25,812 nucleotides of DNA from positions 1 to 25,812 of the forward strand of contig CAZDAM010000048.1 of the NCBI GenBank assembly GCA_964503595.1, written 5' to 3'. This document shows positions 15,323 to 23,173 of this stretch, in pieces (within the stretch, counting starts at the first letter, position 1; the number at the start of each line of letters is the position of its first letter). Below the pieces are notes generated by a model, which searched no databases, was not told where the DNA came from, and worked only from the letters and a program-made list of their open reading frames with translations. The position numbers and the translations under genes are program-made. The stretch is from CAZDAM01 sp964503595. Its GTDB lineage: Bacteria; Muiribacteriota; UBA6191.

Positions 15323-15735
15323 TCCTTGGGATTGATTACGGCCTTAAACGATGTGGTCTTTCCTTAAGTGATGAAGGGTATCGCTATGCGGTGCCCCTTG
15401 AAACCGTGACCGCCGAAGAGCTTCGCTCCAGAGTGCTTGAGCTGATTCGGGATGATGGGATCACTGCCCTGGTCTTTGGGCTTCCTCTGGGAAAGCTGGG
15501 GGAAAAAACTCAGATGTCAGAGGCAATTGAGGAAGTGGCCCGCAATTTCCAGAACGATGGTGTGAAAATTTTTTTCCAGGATGAGCGTGGTTCCACGGAT
15601 TCGGCTCTTTTGATCCTGAATCAGGCAGGAGTCCATAAAGGTCGGCGCAAAAAGGCTCGGGATGAGGCTGCGGCGGCTTTAATCCTTCAGGATTTTCTCG
15701 ACTATGTTTGGCCAAACCTGCCCAAAAAGGTCTGA
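15319..15735 (+). CDS. ruvX: RuvX/YqgF, RNase H-fold nuclease (16S rRNA maturation / putative Holliday junction resolvase)
   Basis: The 138-residue protein has the YqgF layout: LGIDYGLKRCGLSLSD at the start, VFGLPLG in the middle, FFQDERGSTDSA, and ARDEAAAALILQDFL near the end. The expected acidic catalytic residues are D6, E89 and D115. YqgF proteins mature the 5' end of 16S rRNA in Escherichia coli and have also been proposed as Holliday junction resolvases. It starts at TTG, sharing bases with the alaS stop (TTGA), so it is translationally coupled to alaS. The non-ATG start is supported by the family's usual first residues. Confidence 0.93.
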   Translation: MILGIDYGLKRCGLSLSDEGYRYAVPLETVTAEELRSRVLELIRDDGITALVFGLPLGKLGEKTQMSEAIEEVARNFQNDGVKIFFQDERGSTDSALLILNQAGVHKGRRKKARDEAAAALILQDFLDYVWPNLPKKV

Positions 15736-15872
15736 ATTGAACCGAATTTTTACGTATTTTTTGTCAATCCTGAAAAATCCTGTCCGGGGAGTCATGCAAT
15801 TCCCCCAAGTGGCTGTTATACTCGTGCCACCATGTCAAGGCGGTTTTTTCCAGGAAATTCCGTCACAAACCC

Positions 15873-15899
15873 TGCAACTTTTCTCAAACGAAGAACGTA
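15873..15899 (+). promoter_or_regulatory. Candidate autoregulatory ECF-type promoter
   Basis: TGCAAC (15873-15878) and CGTA (15896-15899) are 17 bases apart, close to the TGAAAC-N16-CGTA form used by SigW-type ECF sigma factors. It ends 30 bases before the sigma factor start, and the same GCAACTTTTC plus CGTA arrangement precedes the exported protein gene at 6957. A separate sigma-70-like extended -10 (TGTTATACT, about 15814-15822) with a poor -35 lies further upstream in the same 194-base gap. No convincing terminator is seen after ruvX. Confidence 0.45.
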
Positions 15900-15929
15900 G
15901 TTGCTGTAGAGTCGAAGGTTGTACCGAGC

Positions 15930-16505
15930 GTGGAACGAGATGACTACCAGATCGTCCAACAGGTGTTGAAAGGCAAGAAAGAAGCTTTTGCGGAGTTGGT
16001 GGAGCGCTACAAAAAGCAGGTTTTCAATGTAGCCTGGCGAATGACAAATGACCCCGAAGTGGCCATGGACATCAGTCAGGAAGCGTTTGTGAAAATCTAC
16101 CGTAGTCTTCACCAGTACAATCCAAAGTACAAATTCTCCTCTTGGCTTCTGAAGTCGGTCAATAATCTGTGTGTGGATTATTTCCGCTCTCGCAAGGATT
16201 CCACCGCTTCTCTTGACGTCATTATGGACGCCGGAGGTGAGGGGATGCTGGCCAGCAGTACTTCATCGGCGGATGAGTATGAAAAGACGGAAGAAACCGT
16301 TGAATTGCGTTCTATTCTTAAAGAAGCAATTGACCAGCTTCCTCTGGATTACAAATCCGTTGTGGTGCTCAGACATCTGCAGAATCTCTCGTATAACGAG
16401 ATTTCTCAGATTCTGAATCTGCCGATGGGGACAATCAAGGCTCGAATCTTCAGGGCCAGAAGGCTTCTGAAGGATTATCTGGAAAAGCGTGTGACCGGTT
16501 TCTGA
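15930..16505 (+). CDS. ECF-family RNA polymerase sigma factor (RpoE/SigW type)
   Basis: The 191-residue protein has the two-domain ECF layout. Region 2 spans about 27-90 (YKKQVFNVAWRMTND, DISQEAFVKIYRSL, FSSWLLKSVNNLCVDYFRSRK) and binds core polymerase and the -10 element. A linker with a Ser-rich stretch follows. Region 4 spans about 125-185 (IDQLPLDYKSVVVLRHLQNLSYNEIS, MGTIKARIFRARRLL) and binds the -35 element. There is no region 1 or 3, as expected. It starts at GTG with GAAGG 11 bases upstream. The next gene, 40 bases on, encodes a membrane FecR-domain protein that is its likely anti-sigma factor. The inducing signal is unknown; control is probably through release from that protein plus autoregulation. 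Confidence 0.94.
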   Translation: MERDDYQIVQQVLKGKKEAFAELVERYKKQVFNVAWRMTNDPEVAMDISQEAFVKIYRSLHQYNPKYKFSSWLLKSVNNLCVDYFRSRKDSTASLDVIMDAGGEGMLASSTSSADEYEKTEETVELRSILKEAIDQLPLDYKSVVVLRHLQNLSYNEISQILNLPMGTIKARIFRARRLLKDYLEKRVTGF

Positions 16506-16545
16506 CCGGTTCATGAGAGATAGATAAAGAGCAACGGGGGTTGCA

Positions 16546-17805
16546 ATGGATATGGAAAAATTTGAAGTTGCGCTGAACGCCAGGATGGACAATACCCTGA
16601 GCGGTCCCGAGAAAGAAGAACTTCAATACTTTCTCGACGATAACCGTGCGGCCCGTAATACGGCCTGGTGGTATGACCGAATGTCCGATGCTTTCCAGAA
16701 TGCGGACGATGTCGAAGTCCCCAACGGATTCACTGAACTGGTGATGGGCAGAATCGATTCCCTTCCTGTCTACAGGGAGGAGCCAACGGGTCTGATGAGT
16801 CGTCTGCCATCCTGGTTTTCCGGTAAGGCAGCGGCTTCTTTGGCCATTGCTGCATCCATTGCCGGGGTTTTCTTCATGTCTCAGCCTTCCGAAGAGGTTG
16901 ACCCCCACCTTCGCCCGGTCATTCATACTCAGGTTGAAGTTGCTCAGGAGACGAGCAAGCCGAAGTATCTTGTAGCCGATCTCAAGCTGGCTTCCCTATC
17001 AGGAAATGTTGAGATTCTGAGGCATGATTCCTACGGTTGGGAAAAGGCCAGCGCATTTTCCGTGGTACGCTATCGGGATCGGATTCGTACCCAGGTCGAT
17101 TCGACGGTTCATGTGGCCTATGAAGATGGGACGGAACTGAAATTGAAGCCTGGAACCATGGTTGAGGTTCTGGAAAATGGCATTCGGGTCTTTCATGGTA
17201 AAACCTGGATTCAGGTTGTGAAGAAGGGCCGCCATTTTGAGGCCCGCACTCCGAATCTGGTGGCGTCTGTCCGGGGTACGATGTATGACGTAGAAGTCCG
17301 CTATCCGAGTAAATCCTTGGAAACAGCCATTGCGGATCTGAGCCAGCGACGTGAGCTTCTGGTCAAATCAGTTTCTCCTGAAGTGTATTTCCGGGATTTT
17401 TCTCTGGAGGCAGTTTCCGAGCTTGCCAAACGGGATGCAGATTTCAGTGTTGAATCCAATGTTAGAGTTTTTGAATCCAAAGTTTTTGTGGCTCCTGCTG
17501 ATGTTCTGGGGCCAGATGATTCCCGTGGTCTGGTTCTTTCCGAAGGCGAGGCTTTAAGCCTGAACGCTGGAAACTGGAACGAAGAGCTCAAGTCCTACCG
17601 CATGACAAGAGCTGATTTTTCCGAGTGGAGTCTTGAGGCTCCAGATGTTTCTGGTTCTGCTTCAACAGCGAATTCTGAAGTCACTCCATCCGTTCTGGAG
17701 CGTCGTGCTCCGGGAGACCGGCAGCCGGATACTGAGGATCTTCCTCAATCATCGGGCAATGCTGAGACTCTGCCAACGGAGTCCTTCCAGCAGTTTGGAA
17801 ACTAA
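16546..17805 (+). CDS. FecR-domain transmembrane protein, probable anti-sigma factor
   Basis: The 419-residue protein has a short acidic N-terminal part (1-90). It starts FEVALNARMDNTLSGPEKEELQYFL, as in anti-sigma factor N-termini, but has no zinc HxxxCxxC motif. One transmembrane helix spans about 94-112, followed by a periplasmic FecR domain at about 140-270 (SGNVEI, YRDRIRTQVDSTVHVAYEDGTELKL, RTPNLVASVRGTMYDV). The C-terminal tail beyond about 355 is Ser/Pro/Glu rich and probably disordered. In FecR systems the cytoplasmic part holds the sigma factor and the periplasmic part receives the signal, often from a TonB receptor; no receptor gene is near. The start has GGGGG upstream. It is co-transcribed with the sigma factor and followed by a strong terminator. 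Confidence 0.85.
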   Translation: MDMEKFEVALNARMDNTLSGPEKEELQYFLDDNRAARNTAWWYDRMSDAFQNADDVEVPNGFTELVMGRIDSLPVYREEPTGLMSRLPSWFSGKAAASLAIAASIAGVFFMSQPSEEVDPHLRPVIHTQVEVAQETSKPKYLVADLKLASLSGNVEILRHDSYGWEKASAFSVVRYRDRIRTQVDSTVHVAYEDGTELKLKPGTMVEVLENGIRVFHGKTWIQVVKKGRHFEARTPNLVASVRGTMYDVEVRYPSKSLETAIADLSQRRELLVKSVSPEVYFRDFSLEAVSELAKRDADFSVESNVRVFESKVFVAPADVLGPDDSRGLVLSEGEALSLNAGNWNEELKSYRMTRADFSEWSLEAPDVSGSASTANSEVTPSVLERRAPGDRQPDTEDLPQSSGNAETLPTESFQQFGN

Positions 17806-17838
17806 TCCGGATATTCTATCGGGAATAAAGCCTGAAAG

Positions 17839-17878
17839 AAGGCCGTATTCATCAGTGATACGGCCTTTTTTCTTTTTT
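17839..17878 (+). terminator. Rho-independent terminator after the sigma/anti-sigma operon
   Basis: AAGGCCGTAT (17839-17848) pairs perfectly with ATACGGCCTT (17858-17867) around a 9-base loop and runs into a T tract (TTTTCTTTTTT). The remaining bases up to 18012 hold no gene or clear signal. Confidence 0.93.
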
Positions 17879-18012
17879 CTGGAAACCTGTCCGAACGAAA
17901 TCGGATATATCCATATTCAGAACAATGCACCTTCTTCTTCAGAGGGGGCAGGTTGCTTCCATTCCGCTCTTTAGTAGGGAATGAAACGATATCTGATGTC
18001 AGTTGGCCGGTA

Positions 18013-18042
18013 AGAAAAAAAACCGCTCCGTGATTGGAGCGG
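18013..18042 (-). terminator. Rho-independent terminator of the mscS gene
   Basis: Read on the minus strand, CCGCTCC and GGAGCGG form a 7-base-pair stem around a 6-base loop (plus-strand 18023-18029 and 18036-18042), followed by a run of eight T. It lies 22 bases beyond the mscS stop. Confidence 0.85.
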
Positions 18043-18064
18043 GGCTTTACTTCGGTTTTTTGAA

Positions 18065-18907
18065 TCAGGCTTTTTTGTCTTCCTGATTGATATGGTGAAT
18101 ATGGAGTTCTCTCTGGGGGAAGGGGATGGTGATTCCCTCTTTATCCAGGCGCTTCTTGACGGTTTCATTCATGTGAAAAGTCAGGGGCCAGTAATCTTCG
18201 GTTTTGGACCACATCCGCATGACATAATTCACGCTGGAATCAGCCATGGCAGTGCAATAGACCACCGGAGCGGGTTCCTGAAGAATGCGGGAATCGGAGT
18301 TGGCCAGATCCTCCAGCACTTTACGGACATGATTCAGATCATCGGAGTAGGAAACTCCCACAGTGATATCCACCCGGCGGGTTTTCTGGGTGCTGAAATT
18401 GATGATATTGCTGCTGGTGAGGTTGCTGTTGGGGATGATGATGGTTTTATTGTCAGGAGTTTTGAGCTGAGTCGTGAAGATATCAATTTTCTCTACGGTT
18501 CCAGCGGTTCCGGCCCCATCAATATAATCGCCCAGTTTGAAGGGTTTGAGCATGACAATCAGAACCCCTGCGGCGAAATTGGACAGGGAGCCCTGAAGGG
18601 CCAAGCCAACGGCCAGACCGGCAGAGCCGACAACAGCCAGAAGTGAGGCTGTCTGAATGCCGAGTTTGGCAAGAGATGCAATGATGACACAGAGCAGCAG
18701 CAGGAAATAGAGGATGTTTTCCATGAAGCTTGCCACTGTAGCTTCCATTTTTCCTTTGACCATGGCTTTGGTGACGAGGGATGCGATCCAGCGTGCCAGG
18801 ATTTTTCCGATAATGAAGATGACCAGGGCTCCCAGAAGTCGGGCGCCATAATCCAGTGCCATGCTTCGTAAGGTTTCTACTGGAATCTCTTGAAGCAGCT
18901 TTTCCAT
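18065..18907 (-). CDS. mscS: Small-conductance mechanosensitive channel MscS
   Basis: The 280-residue protein is a canonical small MscS channel, a homoheptamer in the inner membrane that opens under tension to release solutes during osmotic downshock. Three transmembrane helices are visible at about 22-40, 65-85 and 88-120. The pore helix shows the diagnostic Gly/Ala pattern (SAGLAVGLALQGSLSNFAAG) leading into the FKLGDYI hinge. The beta domain (GTVEKIDIFTTQL, TIIIPNSNL) and C-terminal alpha/beta domain ending in ITIPFPQREL match the family. Length is normal and no extra domains are present. It has an AAAGGA ribosome site, stands alone between a terminator and a divergent tRNA promoter, and is monocistronic. 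Confidence 0.95.
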   Translation of the reverse strand: MEKLLQEIPVETLRSMALDYGARLLGALVIFIIGKILARWIASLVTKAMVKGKMEATVASFMENILYFLLLLCVIIASLAKLGIQTASLLAVVGSAGLAVGLALQGSLSNFAAGVLIVMLKPFKLGDYIDGAGTAGTVEKIDIFTTQLKTPDNKTIIIPNSNLTSSNIINFSTQKTRRVDITVGVSYSDDLNHVRKVLEDLANSDSRILQEPAPVVYCTAMADSSVNYVMRMWSKTEDYWPLTFHMNETVKKRLDKEGITIPFPQRELHIHHINQEDKKA

Positions 18908-19003
18908 TGTTGTTCCTTTTTCACTATTTTAAACGAATTGATGTTATCCACGTAGTTTAACAGAACCGAATTTAATTGGCTTTTGTAGAAATTGAAAATC
19001 TTC

Positions 19004-19032
19004 TTGTAAGCTTTAAGAGTGAATGATATACT
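19004..19032 (+). promoter_or_regulatory. Promoter of the tRNA-Leu gene
   Basis: TTGTAA (19004-19009) and TATACT (19027-19032) are exactly 17 bases apart, and TGA before the -10 gives an extended element. The transcript would start only about 6 bases before the mature tRNA end. Confidence 0.7.
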
Positions 19033-19043
19033 TCCTCCCTGTC

Positions 19044-19128
19044 GCGCAAGTGGCGGAACTGGTAGACGCGCTAGATTCAGGTTCTAGTGTCCGCTTAGGA
19101 TGTGGAGGTTCAAGTCCTCTCTTGCGCA
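19044..19128 (+). tRNA. tRNA-Leu (CAG anticodon)
   Basis: The acceptor stem GCGCAAG pairs with CTTGCGC (19121-19127), followed by discriminator A. The D arm contains GGTAGAC. The anticodon stem CTAGA/TCTAG encloses TTCAGGT with anticodon CAG at 19078-19080, reading CUG. A long variable arm (TGTCCGCTTAGGATGTG), as in class II tRNAs, and a T arm GAGG-TTCAAGT-CCTC complete the cloverleaf. The 3' CCA is not encoded (ATAAA follows), so it must be added by a nucleotidyltransferase. Confidence 0.97.
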
Positions 19129-19130
19129 TA

Positions 19131-19157
19131 AAAAAGCCCCGAAAGGGGCTTTTTTTG
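19131..19157 (+). terminator. Rho-independent terminator of tRNA-Leu
   Basis: AAAAAGCCCC (19131-19140), a GAAA tetraloop and GGGGCTTTTT (19145-19154) form a perfect 10-base-pair hairpin with T tract, starting two bases after the tRNA. Confidence 0.95.
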
Positions 19158-19169
19158 TTCTGTTTGCAT

Positions 19170-19200
19170 TTGTCTTTTAGGGCTGAATTGCCGATATACA
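19170..19200 (+). promoter_or_regulatory. Candidate promoter of the serS operon
   Basis: TTGTCT (19170-19175) and TATACA (19195-19200) are 19 bases apart between the tRNA terminator and serS. The long spacer makes it tentative. No T-box-like leader fits in the roughly 60 bases available. Confidence 0.35.
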
Positions 19201-19216
19201 ATCTGTTGGAGGATGC

Positions 19217-20488
19217 ATGCTGGATATCCGCTTGATTCGTGAAAATCCGGAACTGATTCAAAAAACTGCTCAGAACAAGGGCATTGGCCTGGATGTCGGC
19301 GAGCTTTTGAAAGTTGATGATGCCCGACGCGCCCTGCAGCAGGAATCCGAGGAGCTAAAGCGTCAGCTCAATGAGGGCAATCAGGTCATGCGGACTCTGA
19401 GCAAGGAAGAAAAGCCGGCTCATATTGCCAAAATGAAGGAAATTTCCCAGGCAGCCAAGCAGAAGGATGAAGAACTTCGTGAAATCATGGAGCAGTATCA
19501 GGCCATGATGCTAAGAGTTCCAAGCCCGGTCAGCGAAGATACTCCACTTGGAAAATCCGATGCGGACAATGCGGAGTTTGAAACCTGGGGCAAGATTCCC
19601 GAGTTTTCCTTTGAGGCCAAATCTCATGTAGAACTGGGGCAGACCCTGGGTCTTATGGATATCGAACGGGGGGTCAAACTCTCCGGCTCCCGTTTCTATT
19701 TTCTGAAAAACGAAGGAACTCTTCTTGAGCTTGCTGTTATGCGCTATGCCCTTGATTTTATCCGGGAGAGGGGATTTGAGATTTTTACCGTTCCTCTTCT
19801 GGTGAAAGAAAAGGCGATGACGGGCACAGGATACTTCCCGGGTGGTGAAGAGCAGGCCTATAAAATGGCCAAGGATGATCTGTTTCTGATTGGAACCAGT
19901 GAGGTTCCCCTGGCTTCTTATTACTGTGATGAAATCCTGAGTCTGGATCAGCTTCCATTTCAGGCGGCCAGCTGGTCTCACTGCTTCCGTCGTGAAGCCG
20001 GAACCTATGGCAAAGATACCCAGGGTCTGTACCGGATTCATCAGTTCCAGAAAGTAGAGCAGGTGATTGTCTGCAAAAATGATGCAGAGGTTTCTCTTGC
20101 CATGCATGAAGCCCTTCTGAAGAATGCCCGTGATTTTCTCGAGTCGCTGGAAATACCGTATCAGGTGGTTTTTGTCTGTACGGGAGATATGGGGCAGGGT
20201 CAGGTACGCAAATATGACATCAACAGCTGGATGCCTTCGCGCAATTCCTATGGAGAAACCCATTCCTGTTCCATGTTCGGCGAATTTCAGGCCCGCCGTC
20301 TGAATCTGCGCTACAGAGATGAGGAAGGAACAACCCGCTTCTGCCACACTCTGAATAACACGCTGGTGGCATCTCCAAGGGTACTGATTCCTCTCCTGGA
20401 AAACCATCAACAAGAGGATGGCAGTGTCAGGATTCCTGAAGTGCTGCGTCCTTATATGGGAGGACTTACGGCTCTGACACCGAAGTGA
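19217..20488 (+). CDS. serS: Seryl-tRNA synthetase
   Basis: The 423-residue class II enzyme charges tRNA-Ser (and selenocysteine tRNA where present). The N-terminal long helical hairpin that grips the tRNA variable arm spans about 1-105 (MLDIRLIRENPELIQKT, then a charged coiled coil). The catalytic domain follows with TGTGYFPG, GTSEVPLASYY, motif 2 FRREAGTYGKDTQGLYRIHQF and motif 3 NNTLVASPRVLIPLLENHQ, ending in VRIPEVLRPYMGG. All are complete and at normal length. The start has GGAGG upstream. It is the first of five plus-strand genes with gaps of four bases or overlaps, down to yraN. Confidence 0.98.
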   Translation: MLDIRLIRENPELIQKTAQNKGIGLDVGELLKVDDARRALQQESEELKRQLNEGNQVMRTLSKEEKPAHIAKMKEISQAAKQKDEELREIMEQYQAMMLRVPSPVSEDTPLGKSDADNAEFETWGKIPEFSFEAKSHVELGQTLGLMDIERGVKLSGSRFYFLKNEGTLLELAVMRYALDFIRERGFEIFTVPLLVKEKAMTGTGYFPGGEEQAYKMAKDDLFLIGTSEVPLASYYCDEILSLDQLPFQAASWSHCFRREAGTYGKDTQGLYRIHQFQKVEQVIVCKNDAEVSLAMHEALLKNARDFLESLEIPYQVVFVCTGDMGQGQVRKYDINSWMPSRNSYGETHSCSMFGEFQARRLNLRYRDEEGTTRFCHTLNNTLVASPRVLIPLLENHQQEDGSVRIPEVLRPYMGGLTALTPK

Positions 20489-20492
20489 GGGA

Positions 20493-21140
20493 ATGAATCG
20501 CGATATTCTCCAAACCTGGCTGCCTGTGATCGCCCTTTTGGGTGCAGCTGTGCTTTTGTTGCATCTTCAGTATGAAGAAAACCGTTCTGCCTGGTTGGGT
20601 GTGTATTTGACCGAGGGGTCTCCCAGGCCTGCGATGAGCATGTCCCTGGAGCTTTCCTCCGGTACCCCAGGGCTCCTGCCTGCTATGCCGGCTGCTCGCC
20701 CCAAGGTGCTTGAAGCATCACATGCTGAGCCCGGAGTGACGGCTCCTGCACTTCTTCTGGAAACTCCCAGGTCAGCCCCACCTCCTCAGGAGCCTCCTCC
20801 CGAAGGCTGGGACTGGGTGGAAGGGCTCAAGAAAGCCCGCTGGCAGCAGATGACATCTGTCATTCATATTTTGATACCAAGGCAGTCCTTGTCAGATCCC
20901 GGTTTCAGCCTGGCATCCGTCCTGGTCTATCCACTTCAGACTCCTGAAGCGATTTTTGTTCAGGTTGGTCTGGGACGTGGTGGATGGGTGACTCCTGGAA
21001 ATGCTTACCGCGAGGAAATGCAGACAAAAGTGGAATGGCAGGATCGGGAAGACGCCATCCATATCAGTCTGAATCTGGAAAACACCAAGGAACAGATTGG
21101 GGTTCGCTACCAGTCGGCCTCAACTCCGAAAGAGCAATGA
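20493..21140 (+). CDS. Unknown single-pass membrane protein with proline-rich linker
   Basis: The 215-residue protein is not recognised. One transmembrane helix spans about residues 8-24 (TWLPVIALLGAAVLLLHL), followed by an Ala/Pro-rich low-complexity linker (about 55-105, with PPPQEPPPEGWDW). A compact C-terminal part (about 110-210) looks beta-rich and is probably on the periplasmic side. No catalytic motif is visible. It begins four bases after serS with a GAGGG ribosome site, and its stop overlaps the start of the next membrane protein (ATGA). The pair may work together; function unknown. Confidence 0.75.
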   Translation: MNRDILQTWLPVIALLGAAVLLLHLQYEENRSAWLGVYLTEGSPRPAMSMSLELSSGTPGLLPAMPAARPKVLEASHAEPGVTAPALLLETPRSAPPPQEPPPEGWDWVEGLKKARWQQMTSVIHILIPRQSLSDPGFSLASVLVYPLQTPEAIFVQVGLGRGGWVTPGNAYREEMQTKVEWQDREDAIHISLNLENTKEQIGVRYQSASTPKEQ

Positions 21141-22141
21141 TCTCCCGTTCCAAGCCGCTGGATCTGGTTTTGGCTACGGGCATGAGCCTGATTGCTTCAG
21201 GTATTGCCTGGTGGTTGCAGCCCTCTGGCTTTCCAGTCCTCGAGCCGGCTTCACCTTCGCGGCTGATGGCTTTGTTCTTCCCCGAAGATTTTGCTTCCCA
21301 GGGAGAATTCCTGCTTGTTGCCGCAGGCCTGATCTGGTTTGTACATCTGCTGCTTTACTGCTTTCTGGCATTTGAAAACCCTTGGCTGAAGCTCTTCTTC
21401 TCACTTTTGATGCTCAATCCCGAGGTGATTGGCTTTTTCTTCCGTAATCTCGATTTATCTTTAGGGTCTTTGGGGCTCTCGGCAGTGTTCTTTGGATATC
21501 GTCGCCGTCTGGACTGGGTTGGGGGACCCGGCGGAGCTCTTGCAGCTTCAGCTCTTCCTGGAGGTTTTCTGGCCCCCTTGTGGCTGATGGCAGTCTCTGA
21601 AAACCGCCGTTCGCTTTTCCCGATGACTCTGGCCGCTCTTCTGATTGGGGGCATCTGTGCCTATTCGGATCTGCTTCCCTTTCCCTGGCTTGAAGGTCGC
21701 ACAGGTTTTCGACTGAATCTTTGGTTTGAATTTGGCAGGGTCTATCTTCTGGGAGGACTCCTGTTTCTGGCCGTCATCGTGTTTGCTGGTCTGAGGAAAC
21801 GTCTTGATCTGATGGGCCTTCTGATTCTGTCCTTTCTGATTCCGGTTCAATCTTCACATTTCGGGATGGCTGAGATTCTTCCATTTGCCCCGCTCTTCTT
21901 TTATGGACTGGTTCTGATGTTCTGGAGCCTGAGCGTTCGTTTCAAGGATTTCAGCGTCTTATTCATTCTGCTTTTTCTGCACCTTTTTGGTTATGTTGGA
22001 TTTGTCTGGCAGGGGGAAGCCAGAGCTTTGTGGTTTGGCTGGGAAGTGGTCAAGGCAAGCCGGATAAAAGAGAACAGGCTTCCAAAGCTTGACGCTGAGG
22101 TCTCCAGTATGCGCAAATCATATAAGAGTGAATCCAAATGA
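21137..22141 (+). CDS. Unknown polytopic membrane protein
   Basis: The 334-residue protein has about ten hydrophobic segments spread over its length (for example LVLATGMSLIASGIAWWL near the start and VLFILLFLHLFGYVGFVW near the end) and a short charged C-terminal tail. It is an integral inner-membrane protein. I recognise no transporter or enzyme family. The ATG at 21137 overlaps the previous stop (ATGA); a longer open frame starting at 20984 lies in another frame of the upstream gene and is rejected as the start. The 3' end overlaps the pseudouridine synthase start by ATGA, so translation is chained through the operon. Confidence 0.75.
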   Translation: MISRSKPLDLVLATGMSLIASGIAWWLQPSGFPVLEPASPSRLMALFFPEDFASQGEFLLVAAGLIWFVHLLLYCFLAFENPWLKLFFSLLMLNPEVIGFFFRNLDLSLGSLGLSAVFFGYRRRLDWVGGPGGALAASALPGGFLAPLWLMAVSENRRSLFPMTLAALLIGGICAYSDLLPFPWLEGRTGFRLNLWFEFGRVYLLGGLLFLAVIVFAGLRKRLDLMGLLILSFLIPVQSSHFGMAEILPFAPLFFYGLVLMFWSLSVRFKDFSVLFILLFLHLFGYVGFVWQGEARALWFGWEVVKASRIKENRLPKLDAEVSSMRKSYKSESK

Positions 22142-22833
22142 GTGAGCGATTAAATAAGGAACTTTCCCGCCGGGGGGTCTGTTCCCGCCGTGAGGCCGAC
22201 CGTCTGATTGAATCTGGACAGGTTCTGGTCAATGGTCAGGTGGCGGTGATGGGACAGCAGGTAGAATCCACCGATCCGATCGAAGTCAGGGGCCGGGAAA
22301 CCATCCGACCTCGCTCTTTGAAGACTCTGATCTGGTATAAGCCCAGAGGGACTATCTGTACCTTCAGTGAAAAGGAAAGACCAAATATCAATGATCGGCT
22401 GAAACTGGCTTTTGGATTCAAGTATGCCGGCCGGCTGGATCGGGATAGCGAAGGTCTTTTGGTACTCTCCACCGATGGAGATTTGATTCATCGTCTGACG
22501 CATCCATCCTTTGGGCATGAAAAAGAATACGAAGTCCTGGTTCACCGCCGTGTGACTCTTGGGGAAGTGGAAAGGCTGGAGCGGGGACTGAATCTTGAAG
22601 ATGGTCTAGCCCGGGCACTGAGAGCCGAACAGCCAGAACCGGGTCGTCTGATCCTGGTTCTTCAGGAAGGTCGCAACCGTCAGATTCGCCGGATGTGCAA
22701 GGCACTTGGACTGAAGGTGGAGCGCCTGATCCGCACCCGGTTCGGGGGGTTGAATCTGGATCTTCAGGTGGGGGAATCCCGCATGCTGAAGCCAAATGAG
22801 ATCAGAAACCTTCTTGGTGAGAGTGACGACTAA
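22138..22833 (+). CDS. Ribosomal small/large subunit pseudouridine synthase, RsuA/RluB/RluE/RluF family
   Basis: The 231-residue protein converts a specific uridine of rRNA to pseudouridine. An S4 RNA-binding domain comes first (about 1-45, RLNKELSRRGVCSRREADRLIESGQVLVNG). The catalytic domain follows, with WYKPRGT, the diagnostic GRLDRDSEGLLVLSTDG carrying the catalytic aspartate, HPSFGHEKEYEV, and the closing GRNRQIRRMCKALGLKV and RLIRTRFGGLNL motifs. This marks the RsuA/RluB/E/F branch rather than RluA or TruB. Which rRNA position it modifies cannot be decided from sequence alone; the C-terminus lacks the long basic tail of RluB. It overlaps both neighbours. Confidence 0.93.
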   Translation: MSERLNKELSRRGVCSRREADRLIESGQVLVNGQVAVMGQQVESTDPIEVRGRETIRPRSLKTLIWYKPRGTICTFSEKERPNINDRLKLAFGFKYAGRLDRDSEGLLVLSTDGDLIHRLTHPSFGHEKEYEVLVHRRVTLGEVERLERGLNLEDGLARALRAEQPEPGRLILVLQEGRNRQIRRMCKALGLKVERLIRTRFGGLNLDLQVGESRMLKPNEIRNLLGESDD

Positions 22834-23170
22834 AACAGAAATCGGCAGGAAGGGTGAAGAGCTCGCCCTGAAGTGGTTTCTCAACCAGGGGGCCACTGTG
22901 CTTGAGCAGAATTTCCGAAGCCCTCATGGGGAAATTGACTGCATTCTGGAATGGGATGGCTGGCTGGTTTTTGTTGAGGTACGCTTTCGCAGGGCCGGCA
23001 GTCTGATTTCTCCGGAAGAAAGTCTGAGTCTCCTGAAAAGAACCAGAATCAGAAAGACCGCTCTTCACTGGTTATACCAGACCCGCAGATATTCTCATCT
23101 GCCGATGCGTTTTGATTTTCTGGCAATTGAGGGTGAGAGCATCCGTCATTATCAGGATGCCTTTGAGTGA
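22796..23170 (+). CDS. yraN: YraN family endonuclease-like protein (UPF0102)
   Basis: The 124-residue protein has the UPF0102/YraN pattern: GRKGEELALKWFLNQGATVLEQNFR, then GEIDCILEWDGWLVFVEVRFRR, and a final MRFDFLAI with DAF. The GEID...FVEV region corresponds to the acidic nuclease-like core of this Holliday-junction-resolvase-like fold. The biological role is unproven. The start is unsure: the ATG at 22796 overlaps the previous gene by 38 bases and has a weak ribosome site, while in-frame TTG/GTG codons at 22814-22823 would give a shorter form starting close to the conserved region. It is last in the serS operon. Its stop is only 3 bases from the end of the convergent outer-membrane gene, with no terminator between. 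Confidence 0.88.
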   Translation: MRSETFLVRVTTKTEIGRKGEELALKWFLNQGATVLEQNFRSPHGEIDCILEWDGWLVFVEVRFRRAGSLISPEESLSLLKRTRIRKTALHWLYQTRRYSHLPMRFDFLAIEGESIRHYQDAFE

Positions 23171-23173
23171 GAA

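Noticed and set aside
15785..15806. Hairpin GGGGA...TCCCC after ruvX as a terminator
   Set aside because: Only about five pairs with a long loop and no T tract follows.
19511..20413. 300-codon minus-strand open frame in serS
   Set aside because: Antisense to a fully conserved synthetase.
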